This document shows, piece by piece, positions 11,178 through 22,200 of a stretch of 64,000 nucleotides of DNA; the first letter of the stretch is position 1; each line of letters begins with the position of its first letter. The stretch is from Acanthornis magna. Taxonomy: Eukaryota; Chordata; Aves; Passeriformes; Acanthizidae. The translations under genes and the position numbers were made by a program. The notes under the pieces are model-generated. The model was not told the origin of the DNA, searched no databases, and saw only the letters and a program-made list of their open reading frames with translations. The stretch covers positions 4,045,001 to 4,109,000 of the forward strand of contig JAWUZG010000015.1 of assembly GCA_036785705.1 (NCBI GenBank), read 5' to 3'.

Positions 11178-12639
11178 ATGAGGCTATTTTATAAAGGTGA
11201 CGGTTCAAAGTCGGTTCATCAACAGCCACTACATCTATAGAGGTCTGGAATGGAGAAAATAATTGTATTTAGTAAAATAGCATTTACATTTACAACTCTC
11301 ACAGTTGGAATATCTTCATTTTTAACAAATTTGACTTAGAAATATGTTGATGGAGGTGAAAAACTGTCCTCCACTTACGTAAAGAATGCTTGCTTGCCAT
11401 TCATTTGGGTGACAAGTGTCCTACATTGCGTTTTCCTGGCTCTGCTCAGAGGAATATGGATGATGGGGAATTCTTGAGAGCAGCTACACCCACATCTGCT
11501 CCAACAAGATCAGCAGAAACAGGTCTATCCACATGTTTCATACAAATTATATCTGACCCTCACTCTCCAGCAGCATTTGTTTAGGGTGAAGTAATAAAAT
11601 CCCCATAGGCGGAGCAGCAATAATCACTTTAAATGATGGTGGAAACAACCTAAATTGCTACCACAGTTTGGAGGGGTGGAATATGGTTTTAGCTGTAAGA
11701 GAGCTTTTCATTGCTCTGATAGGATAAAGGGCCCTTAAGGTAAATACAGTTGTAACTTCTGCCTGCTCAGGGGCTGATTTGCATCCAAAATGGTGCAAAT
11801 AAGCTGGTTTGGGTGATCGACAAGCCAGTTTCCACACAGTGAAGAGCACTCTGCAATTTGTGTACACTCATCTCCCAGCCACAGCCATCCTCCAGTTTGG
11901 CAGTGTCCCTTTAGGGGCCACTCCGAGCCAGCACTGGTCAGACTAAACCCCAGCAAACACAGAGCCTGGGCATGAGGGGAAGGGCAAGGATGAGAGCAGC
12001 GAGCTAAGTAAACACCACGGGAAAGAATGCAAACCTCACCGCGGGCATTCCCGCTGGATTTGTGCTAGATGTGGTGCTGTGTCCAGCACATCCGCTGCAC
12101 TTCCCATCACGGCTCGCCTCCCCCACATACAGGGCATTGTTAGCAGGGCCATGACTCAAAGGGAGGTGAAGCCACACCAGGGTTCAACCAGAGACCAGTG
12201 GGAATTAGTGAAAACAGGGGGAGCTGGCAAACCCAGCCCTGGCAGGAAAACCAAGCTCACCTTCTGCAGGGTCAGGCTCCGCGGAAAGCTTGGGGCTCTT
12301 GGCCAGGTCTCTTTTTTACTGCAAGACTGATCTTTTTCCACAACCTCTCTTCACACATCCCTGTTTTCCCACCTGGAAGGCTGCTGGGAGGGCTGAGTGC
12401 AGCCTGTTGAGACAAAGCACCCACTCGTACCATTCCCAAGAACATGGGGCAGGAGGCACCCAGAGGGCAGAGCTGGCTGAAAGGACAAAGCCAAGTTCAG
12501 TCATGTGTTATGTGCAGTTCCTCACAGGCTCCAGACCTGGAGGACACCTTCTAAGATACCCTAATTACAAAGTAACTTCAAATGGCAATGAGAAGTTTTT
12601 GCTTTTATACTTTATTTTCTTTCAGAGAGAGAAGGGGAA

Positions 12640-12640
<1 letters not shown>

Positions 12641-12684
<44 letters not shown>

Positions 12685-12722
12685 GTCATCTATCTATCTA
12701 TCAATCTATCCATCTATCTATC

Positions 12723-12765
<43 letters not shown>

Positions 12766-12797
12766 CATCTATCTATCCATGCATCCATCCATCTCCA
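12641..12797. repeat. (ATCT)n microsatellite, about 157 bp
   Basis: Long tetranucleotide array of ATCT with CATC and GTCATC interruptions that break it into several pure blocks. It grades into CATC repeats near 12779-12797 and then into an AT/GTAT-rich segment to about 12866. Its translation gives an ISIYLSIYL-type repeat peptide on the plus strand, which explains the otherwise long open frames over this region. Likely length-polymorphic. Confidence 0.97.
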
Positions 12798-12866
12798 CGG
12801 ATATATATGTTTATGTAGATACATATATACATATATATGTATGTAGACACATAATTATATAGATGT
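12798..12866. repeat. AT-rich ATAC/ATAT/GTAT low-complexity tail
   Basis: Imperfect alternation of ATAT, ATAC and GTAT units directly after the ATCT array, including self-complementary ATATATAC segments. It is probably a decayed extension of the same microsatellite. Confidence 0.7.
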
Positions 12867-15800
12867 AGGTACAGATAAATTTTGTGAACACATCAAAGAC
12901 TCAATGACCCAACTGTTGCTGAACCTGCAGCTCCGAGGAGAAGTGTAGGCTGTGGGAGAGGTGCCCAGCTCAGACCTGCTGGGATGAGCAAACCAACAGA
13001 GAAGGTCAGAGCTGCAGAGAAATGCTCCCGGGGGAGGGGGCAGATAAGATGGGCCATGATCCTGCTGGTTCTAGTCTATGCTCTGCTCGGTGCCAGGGGA
13101 AATGCAGATGGATGCCATCCCACTCAGGTTGAATTGTAAGGTAAAACCAATCCTAAAGACAGCCCATATCTCAGGGCTGTACCTGCTCATTGCCTGCCCT
13201 TCAAATACTCAGCCCTGCTGCTGGAGGAGTGTGGATATTAATGATAAAGAGAGGCAAAGTCACAGAGCTGTTAGACCCCACTGTGTTATCAGTGTGGATG
13301 GATCCTTCCTGCCTGGATGCTGCCAGCTGGCAGAGCTCCATCCCCAAGGAAAGGCCTTGCAATTATGCAAGAGTGTGGCCTTGCAAATATTCCTGCTGGC
13401 CCTGCTGGAAGCTGCTAAGACAGTCACTGACCAAGACAAGAACAGCAAAACTGTGTCTCTCAGGTAGAGCCCTTGGTGATATTTCCCACTGATTTTGTGC
13501 TAACAGTTCCAAGTTTTCAATATCTTATAAAAGAATGAAACAGGAAAGCACTCCCAGGGTAAATGGACGGATGGAAATCCAGTATGCCAAATGCCCCACT
13601 GACATTGAAAATGGCACATAATCTAACCCAAATATTCATACTTGGGGTGAGAAATGTGCATATGATGACAGCTGCAATGAAAGGGGAGAGTGACCATTGC
13701 TTTCTCCATGACATTGGAAGTCTAAATTGTATCAAGAGCAATTCCAGCTCAGGCCAGTTTCAGGTGGATAAATTTTCTCTTTTCAGCCTTTTCCAAAACT
13801 CCTTGTCTCCTGAAATCAAGTCACTGAAAGATATACCTCAGAAAGCTACAGAAGCTTCTATTCCCTTGAGAATGCAGCTGGAAATGTAACTTTGGACACA
13901 GTTCACTCCTGGAGTCCCATTCTTTGACCAACTAGAGCACAGGAGGGGCTTCTACCCAGGACAAGCCACCCTTTGGTGCTTCCAGCTACCACCGGCAGTG
14001 CAGGATGGGTGTGGGTTAATGATCAAGCCTCTCTGCCTGCAGCCAAGTGCTTGGTGCTGGATCTTGGGCAAATTGTTGATGTCTCTACAGCTCAAATTGG
14101 GAAAGCCCCTCCATTGTTTGGGAGCATTAGTAGTTCCCAAATGAAGAACTTCTTGGAGGTTAGTGACATCACATGCTGTGGTCAGAGAAGGTTCTTCTAT
14201 TATTTGTCTGTTGAGCAATTACTGTATTTAATTTCCCACAATTTAATCTTTTTAATCTTGCACTGAGAGGTTGATCCTTCTGCTGTCGAAGTCAGTGGAA
14301 GTTTTGTGATGGACCTGAATGAAGCCTGAGTCAGGACCAGAATTAATTTTAAGTCAAGGGTCAGACAATATTATAAGCTATAAAGAACATAAATGGGAAA
14401 GAGAAAGACTGGTGAGTTGGCTGGACAGTTCCTGAACAGGTTTGTTTCATGCTTCTGAAATTGCAAAGGTTTTACTTTGTGTAAACCACAAGTCTTTTCC
14501 CATTTGAATGTATAAAATTTATTAGTTCTTAAAAACAGATCCAAATTGATCATAGAGTTCTCCCTCCATTCATAATAAATCTATTTTTACTAAAATTAAA
14601 GGGATGGTGAAGACAATCACCCTGTGTCCATTTTCAGTTGTTTAGTTCCTAGACTAATCAGCAGCAACTTGAGAGTTTAAGGTTTATTACATAACAAAAA
14701 TTAAACATACTCTTTTCTCAGACAATTGTTCTGGAGCGGGTAATTACACAAATACAGTCTAAGCTTATTATCTTTCTCTTTTTCTCTTTCTAGTGCTATC
14801 TTCCCTCCTCCTCTTCCTTTTTACAGTACTACGTTTCCTACATGTGTTCAGTGAAGCTGAAAATGATATTTTGATAATGGGCACACAATGAACATGTAAG
14901 AGGACTAGTTGACAATGTGAGACTTTGTTAAGGAAAAGAGGATACAATGAATAGCTATAATTGGAGTCATTAATGAAGGGACTGCTTTTCTTTTTTCCTG
15001 AGGAAGGCTGCATCTTAATGCTTCTCGGGTTTCCTTCTCTATTTATACAACACTGTGGAGGTCAAACTTAAAGTTAGGTCTTTCCTGCTGATGTGTAATG
15101 AAACTTAGGTCACTAAAGAATTTTTGGAGCACTTTTTAGCCTATATGTATTCCATCTGAAAGAGATTCTGCCTCGTTTTTTGTGAGTGCTCTCCTCCATT
15201 CTACTATTTGCAAATAAAAAATCAAATAAAAGCATCAAAAATGCTTGCATATCCCCTGGATGATATTATTTGTATTCCAGTAATATCTAGGAATCTTGGT
15301 CTGAGACAGTGCTGGATGAAGAGCTGTATCAACACATAAACACAGATAATTTCCATCTGCGGAAGCTTACAAAATATTTCATATAAAACTTTGTTTTGAA
15401 CTTTAAAGTGACACTAAGGCTGTTTATCCTCATGACTTCGAGAGAGCTGTTCTCATGAAAACTCACCTGAAAAATTAAAGAGACTTTTCAGTTAGGCAAA
15501 AACCCGGTGGCTTTCATTCCAATCGTTTGTCAGAGCTGGCTTTTCCCTTGGTTATCACAGGTTTGCCCAAGTCCAGCAGGAGCAGCACCCCAGCTTTCCC
15601 CTGCTCCCTGCTCCCATCTCAGCCCCTCCTGTGACAGGGACACCTTGGCACCACCTTGGCTTGGGGACCATCACTGTTGGGGTGGCAAAATCCAGCTCCA
15701 GTCACATTTCTGAGAAACCTGGAAGCTCCTGGAAGGTTGGAGCCTGGATTTGCTGTACCAGGAATCTTCCCTCCCATGTTCAGTGGCTGTGCCAAGCTCT

Positions 15801-16150
15801 TGCCCATGCAGGTCTAAAGTGGATGCACAGAGGATTTCTGTGGCTGTGAGGAGGGAACAACCCACAAAGCAAATAACTCTCAATGTCCCTGCTGCTTGTG
15901 AGCCTGGAGAGCAGGTGCAGGGCAAGGAAAGGAAGAGAGGGAAAGTTTTCTCCTTAAGCAGCAGCAAAGTAGTAACATTTTGTGTTATTGTTGAATTGCT
16001 TTTCACTAGAATAGCCTGCAAAGGAAACCCACACTTCAATACCTCCATTTCCTTAATGACAGAGAAATCCTGAGATGAGTTACTCAGTGTCCACATCCTT
16101 CCTGTTGTATGCATCCTGTCCACAGCAAAGGAGGCTTCTTAATGAAAGAA
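12867..16150. other. Non-coding stretch, no gene seen
   Basis: No supported gene. At 14283-14330 there is a short segment (GAAGTCAGTGGAAG ... GGACCTGAATGAAGCC) resembling a motif common in old amniote repeats. 14771-14822 is pyrimidine-rich. 14560-14720 is AT-rich. Open frames are short or overlap on both strands. Confidence 0.5.
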
Positions 16151-16151
16151 G

Positions 16152-16178
16152 TATTTTATTTTATTTTATTTTTTTTTT
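16152..16178. repeat. (TTTTA)n and poly-T tract
   Basis: Four TATTT/TTTTA units running into a ten-base T run. Simple repeat. Confidence 0.9.
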
Positions 16179-16231
16179 CTTGTCCCCTCTCTGCACTGCA
16201 TGTTGTAACTTGCCTCTTCCGTCTGCCCAGA

Positions 16232-16257
16232 GAGGAGGAGGAGGAGGAGGAGGAGGC
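16232..16257. repeat. (GAG)n trinucleotide repeat
   Basis: About eight tandem GAG units (26 bases). They give polyglycine, polyglutamate or, on the minus strand, polyleucine in translation, which produces spurious low-complexity open frames. Confidence 0.93.
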
Positions 16258-18855
16258 ATAGCTGCTTCCACAGGCCATTTAGCTCAGAAATGCCACTCCT
16301 GAGGGGCAGCACCCTGTGCCTTAAAGATTTAGCGTCTGGATTGCCACTGTGGGACATCTGAGATGAATCTGATATGCTCTTCAGGGCAGGGGCACTGAAA
16401 TGGAGATTATTTCTATACTGCCATAGCTGTTGAAGAGAATGACCCAAACTCCAGGCTCAGTTTCCCCTGAGTAAGAAAAGACCCAAACCCACTGTGTTCA
16501 GAGGTGAAGATCCACTGCTGTAGCAAAGTGCTGCTCTCATTAACCACTTTCTTCCCCAGTTTCTTTTCCCATATTTATTGAATATGACCCATATTGTGAT
16601 AGAAGCTCTTCATGTTGACATGATAGCAGTAAGGCATAATGCTCTACAGAACACCACAGAGATAGAAAAACAATGTTTGGTTTTTATTTTTATTTTATAT
16701 ATGCCGGATATGAGATGGTTTGCACACTCACACAGAAGGCCATGGCTGTCTAAAGAACAGAGTGATCAAGGCCTTCTAATAAATACACCCATTACATCAA
16801 ATTAAATACCTTCAGGAGGCAAGAACAATTACAAGGACCAATAAACACATGAGCAGGGAAGGGATGTTGAAAAACCCAACTTGCCGATGTTCAATAAGCA
16901 GCCTTTTTCTTATTTTTAATGCAATGCTATATTACCACATATGGCTGCACACGCAGGGCTGGGAAGCTCTCTGAGCACAGCTCTTTTACAAGCTTGTAAT
17001 AACACCAGATGTCTGTGTGGCGAGAGGGAGGAAGGGACTGCAGTCGAACTGGGAATTGGACTCTGTGGACTACTTGAGCCCCAAAGCTCTAAAAAGTCTC
17101 TTCCCTTCGTGCAGCACCACCTGTATTATTAACTGGCATCTAGAAATGGAAGACGCTCCGGGTTTTTAGATATCATAATTCCCTAGCCATCTGTTTGATT
17201 GAGGCTAACTTCATGACACTGCTGCTTCTGCCACCCTGAGCATTGGGCCATTACACAAATAATGTAACAAAACCACTCCGCTTTCTGTTGCTGTTGGTTT
17301 TTTTCTCTAAAATAGCCAAACACAAGTATTTTGTTGTTTCAGCTCAGCAAAAGACACCAGATGGGCTTGAGAGACAAAATGCAGATTTATTCTCATGATC
17401 TCACCAAAGTGGGGACAGAAACCACATCCACCTGTAGGGACATTGTCATACAAGTCAGTGGTGGGATAGAGAAGATTTCTGTGCTTCAGTGTAGTAGAAA
17501 TTCATCTATACATCTACATAATAATATATATTATGTATATATGTGGTATAATTATGTATTCATAACATAATTTGACTCCAAAGTGAAATTATACTGTGAA
17601 TAACCCTGACTTCCTACCTGCTGTTTTCCACAGAAAATGGAGTTATTTTGCAGATTTACCAGCTTTCAGTGTGGAGATTTTAAAGACATCTTTGACAGTT
17701 ATTCCTTTTACTTTGCATGGTTGTTAAAGGGAACTGGGGGCAAAACTCTTTTTAGATGTATTCTAAAATCTCAATCTCTGTATTCAACAGCAGGTATCAG
17801 ACTCAAATATTTATTGGCTCACTCATAGCTGTGCCTTTTATATAACAGAGCAAAACTCTGGACAAACTCTAGCAGGGTGTCCTGGCCATGATACTTAGGT
17901 ATTTTTAACTGCATCCTAAAAGATCACAGAATTAGTATCATCATCAGAATCAGCATCAGAATCAGTCAAGGTGAGGAGGGATCCCTGCCGTGCCACCAAA
18001 GCAGCTGAGCTGGGATCCTGGTGGTGGGAAATCAGTGTGAACCAGAGAATTGTCCCCTCAATCATCCTGGTGAGAGCCTGTCCCAGGCGTCTGTCGTCCC
18101 AGAACCCTCTGTGCTGGGAGCCCACAGCACTCACAACTGAGCTCTCAGAGAGATGTATGAAGTAAAACTGAAGTCTCCCAGTACCTACTCCCTTCCCCAG
18201 TGGCACCAGGCTGGTGGCAAGTGTTTGATTGGAAGTGTCTTCCAGGTTGGGAGTGGTGCAGAGCAGCTCAGCTGTCAGAGCTATTCTCTACCCAGAAAGA
18301 TGCTCATACTGATCAGTGAGTTGATTTTAGTACCAAAAAACTATGAGAGTGGTTGGATTTCCTTTATGCTCTCCTTTGCTCTCTACTGAAGGATGAATTC
18401 CCAGCAACCTGATGCCCATGAGAGGGGAAAACATGAGCGGACACAGCTGTGACCAGAATGGTGGCACAGGGTGTGGCTGCACCGTGTGGTGCACCACAGC
18501 AAAGGGACTCTGCTCACCTCTCCTGGGAAACTCAACCCATGTCAGGAGGAATGTTTTCTGAGCACCTCACACTCTCCTGTCTCGTTCTTTGGAGGAGGAT
18601 GTGGCCTGGAAAGCTGTGGTACACCCCATGTGCTAAAGGGTGTGCACCAGGGCCACTGTGAGTCACAGGACAAAATGCTGTCAGCAGCGGGGCACAACAG
18701 ATGCTGCACTGTTCAGCTGTGGTCCATCGAGAGGTGAAAGGTGGAAAAGTACCACAAACCCTCCTGTGTGCTCACTCCCCTCGAGCTGGTTTGTATTTGC
18801 CTTCCAGTGAGCTGCCACAGCCTGCCAGGCCGGCTATTTGTCACACACTGCCGGC
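16258..18855. other. Non-coding stretch, no gene seen
   Basis: No gene recognised. A 21-nt palindrome, ACATAATA/TATTATGT with a 5-nt centre, lies at 17516-17536 inside an AT-rich patch. A degenerate ATCAGA/ATCAGC hexamer repeat lies at 17937-17966; it reads as an Asp/Ser-rich peptide on the minus strand, but this is simple-sequence bias. Confidence 0.5.
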
Positions 18856-19261
18856 AGCCAGGGTCACCCCCGAACCCAGCAGCGGCTTGGGTTTGCTTCC
18901 TCAGAAAGGTTAAAATAAAGCATCTCTGACCAACTGGAAACTGATTTCTCAAAGCTTTTGAAGTCTGGAGACCCATCCTTTCCAACTCAGACAAATATTT
19001 TGTTGCTACTTGGGAAACCAGCACTCACGATGTCAGGGACGTTTTGGGTGAAGGATAAAGCCAGGGTCACCCCCGAACCCAGCAGTGGATTGGGTTTGCT
19101 TCCTCAGGTTAAAATAAAGCATCTCTGACCAACTGGAAACTGATTTCTCAAAGCTTTTGAAGTCTGGAGACCCATCCTTTCCAACTCAGACAAATATTTT
19201 GTTGCTACTTGGGAAACCAACGCTCACGGTGTCACGGACGTTTTGGGTGAAGGACAAAGCA
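18856..19261. repeat. Tandem duplication, two copies of about 203 bp
   Basis: The segment 18856-19058 is repeated head to tail at 19059-19261. The first copy carries an extra 4 bases (AAAG near 18904). A central block of 113 bases is identical (18908-19020 equals 19107-19219). Differences cluster at the two ends: two near the start and five near the end. Neither copy resembles a known transposon end or satellite. The high identity in otherwise unconstrained DNA implies a recent event or gene-conversion-like homogenisation. Confidence 0.96.
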
Positions 19262-22200
19262 CAGCGGCAGAGCTGCTCTGGGATGCGGATGGAAATTGGC
19301 TGGTGCAAGCCATGTGTGAAGTACAAGCACAGAGCTTTCCTATGGGGACAGGCAGGCCTGAGTTAGGAGTGAAATCTGTGGAAACACTAACGTGTACCTG
19401 CTGCCTCCTTCACTTCTTCATGAGCTGCTTCCTGCTCGTCCAGACTGTCCTTTCCTTCTCCCTGAACTCAGATTGCGAGAATAAATGAATGCAGAACAGT
19501 AAAAGCACATGGGGGTAAAACAGGGACATCCTCAATCCTCTCATAGATCCATCATGTGCTTTTTGGAGACAATGGATATCTTGGCCCACTGGAATTTTTA
19601 ATTTTTCCCCTTGTGCTCTGTCTTGCTGTTAAGTTCCAAAAAGGAGATGCCTGTGGGAGCCACTACTTTTGGGGAGAAAAAAAAAGAAGGATGATGAGGA
19701 TACTTCCACACTTTTTCAGACTGTGCACTTTTTATCCCTACACACAGTTTGTAAACAACAGGCTATAAAATACAGAACAGCAGCCCTCAGAAGTAACAAA
19801 TAGAATATGGATTTGATCCAGCATTTTAAGAAAAGATAGTCCTACTTACTGCAATGGAGAACAACAACGCCAAGATGAGATACAAATAGCTGTAATAATT
19901 TCTGTGGTTTTAAGGTTTTAGCAGAGAGTAATCATAAATCAAGCCTTGAATATCTTGGTGATTTTACCCACAGAAAACTCTTCTGCAGCACCAAGTAGGG
20001 CTGAAGGCAGATCCCACAGCCAGGCTTTCATTTATAAAGTGGCTGTCAGGTTGGAATCTCCATCCCCTCACACAAACCATCTGCAATCACACCATCTCCA
20101 GGCTGTGCCCTGTGTTGAAGGAAGGCACCGCACAGAAACGTTGTGACTTATCCCTGCTGTGTGTGGAGGCTCTACCTGCAGCTTTATCTGCTTCACTCTG
20201 ACCCTCTCTGCCTGCCTTGGGATGAAGACTCATCCTCCGCCGTGCGTTCCTCAGAGCTGATGCTCAGGTTGACATCTCAGGGAGGAGACAGAGCTTTGAT
20301 TCTCCACCAACCTGCGGCTGGTTTAGACATTTCCATCAGTGCAGAATGGCCTCGAATCCCCACTCAGGCAGAGCAGGGAATGGTTACACAAGGTGCACTG
20401 GCAATGGGCAACGAGACACTGGGAGTATTGGTTTAGCAGACCATGAGTGAATTTTCATTGTTCCTTTTAGAAATGTTCACAAAGTTTGGTGCCAAGAGCA
20501 AAGATAAACAAATTTATTATCCAGCAGTGGAAGGGGAAAAAAATTCACCATTGCGGAAACTCAGTTCTACAAGCTTTGGTAACGCTAAACAAAAAAGGAT
20601 GAAGGAAGCAATGTTCATTTTATTCCTTGCGGTGGTAGTGGACATATATTAGCTACCGGAAGCATCAAAGCACTACTTAAGGGATTACAAACTCTGTACA
20701 TGCAGCTCAGCAGTCACTAAACTGTTGCCACCTCTAGGCTGCAGCCAGGCAGTCATTGACATGGCCCTGAATACTGGTTGGGGTTTTCTGGTAATTATTT
20801 GAAATTGAAAAATTAAAGTTGATGGAAGTCACATTCTGAATGTTTTATTGTGGAGGAGGAAGTGGAATAAAGAGGAATATTTTGCTCTCAGTTTTACTGT
20901 GATTTATATTTAGTAAGTAAACATTCTGAAAATAAAAATATTTTAAATCTACACACAAATGTATATCTATATATGTATAAAAGTAAAGTTCAGACTAATT
21001 ATTTCCTTGATATGTTCTGAATACTTGTAAGTTTCAGATTTCTACTTTCCACCGTTTATTAGGATGGGAAAATTCTAAACTGAGAAGTGCTTGTGGATAG
21101 GAAAAACTCTTTCCTGCCCACCTCTCTTGGCAAACCACTATGTTTCTGTTTGCTGCTGAAACTTGAAAAAGCAACAGGCAATGGCTGGATCAGAGTTGAT
21201 CTTCCAGTGAGTGAGAAATCCTCCCAGGATACAGATTTGTTCAGTAGCATGTTCACAGCCATGGGAATGTTTTGAAAGGTGAGGTTTCTGTAATAACTCC
21301 TGTGGCTTCTTCACCGTGGGAAGGTAAGGGAGTGATAAACATGCCCTCTAAGATCCTCTCCACATTTCTGTTTGCTCTTCTGCTGGAAGAAAACATTTGT
21401 CTGACTGATTTTCAAGTGGGAATGTGGCTGTGGAGACTTGCACGGAGGTTTTGAGGACTGTCGATTTTCCATGATGTCTTGGGTTTGTCTTTAACTTCTT
21501 GCCCGATGAGGAAGAATTCCTAAAAATAATTCAGATCCAAAACCATTCCAAAACACCTTTTCTGACCAAGCCTAGAGAACCCATGGAAAAGTGTGTTCAG
21601 AGCAGGTGACCTCAAACCAGAACTCTGTCTCCACTCTGCAGGAGAAAGCTGAACTTGGGTGTCTGATTGGTGCTGTGAAGGTCTCAACAAAATTATTATT
21701 TTTGACTGCAGAGATCCTGCGGAACCAAACTCAAATATCTCTGTTCCTTGCCCTGAAATGACTGAATGAGGATGATCTTTGCTCCTCACTAGTACAGCAT
21801 CCATGCATTTCACAGCTCCCCCAAGGGAAAGGAGAGCAAAACCTTGTCACCTAAACAGGTTTGATGCAGTGTCTACCATGAGTAAAGGCAATGGCCGCAG
21901 TCATCTTGGGAGAGGAACAATATCTAAACACAGTAAAAGCAATAAAATAGCTCTTTACAGGGAGGAAGACTATATTGGGGCAGAGCAGGAGAGGAAAGAT
22001 CAACACTGTCCTGTGAGGTCTCTAGTGTCCCTAAAGAAAATGAAGAGACAAAGCTTTCCCCTCTGATCCAGGATGTTCTCTTCTTGAGGAGACCTTTGAC
22101 CTAATGTCAAACCCCTCCAGAATCCAAAGTGCAGGTACACAGAGTTCTCATTCGGGGCTTGAGCCTCAGGTTTTAAGTCATTTGCACAAGACACAGCCCT

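Larger units (their letters stand above)
9608..12640. other. Non-coding stretch with polypyrimidine tract and inverted repeat
   Basis: No gene is recognised. A largely C/T tract occupies 10031-10092. A perfect 12-bp inverted repeat (11128-11139 with 11166-11177) sits within about 200 bases of AT-rich, low-CpG sequence at 11070-11290 that looks like conserved non-coding DNA, although conservation cannot be judged from one sequence. Confidence 0.5.

Noticed and set aside
12290..12862. Longest plus-strand open frame (190 codons)
   Set aside because: Most of it is translation of the ATCT microsatellite (Ile-Tyr-Leu-Ser repeats), which lacks stops by its period. No gene evidence.
17937..17966. 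Asp/Ser-rich minus-strand peptide suggesting an acidic domain
   Set aside because: Produced by a short ATCAGA/ATCAGC repeat; simple-sequence artefact.
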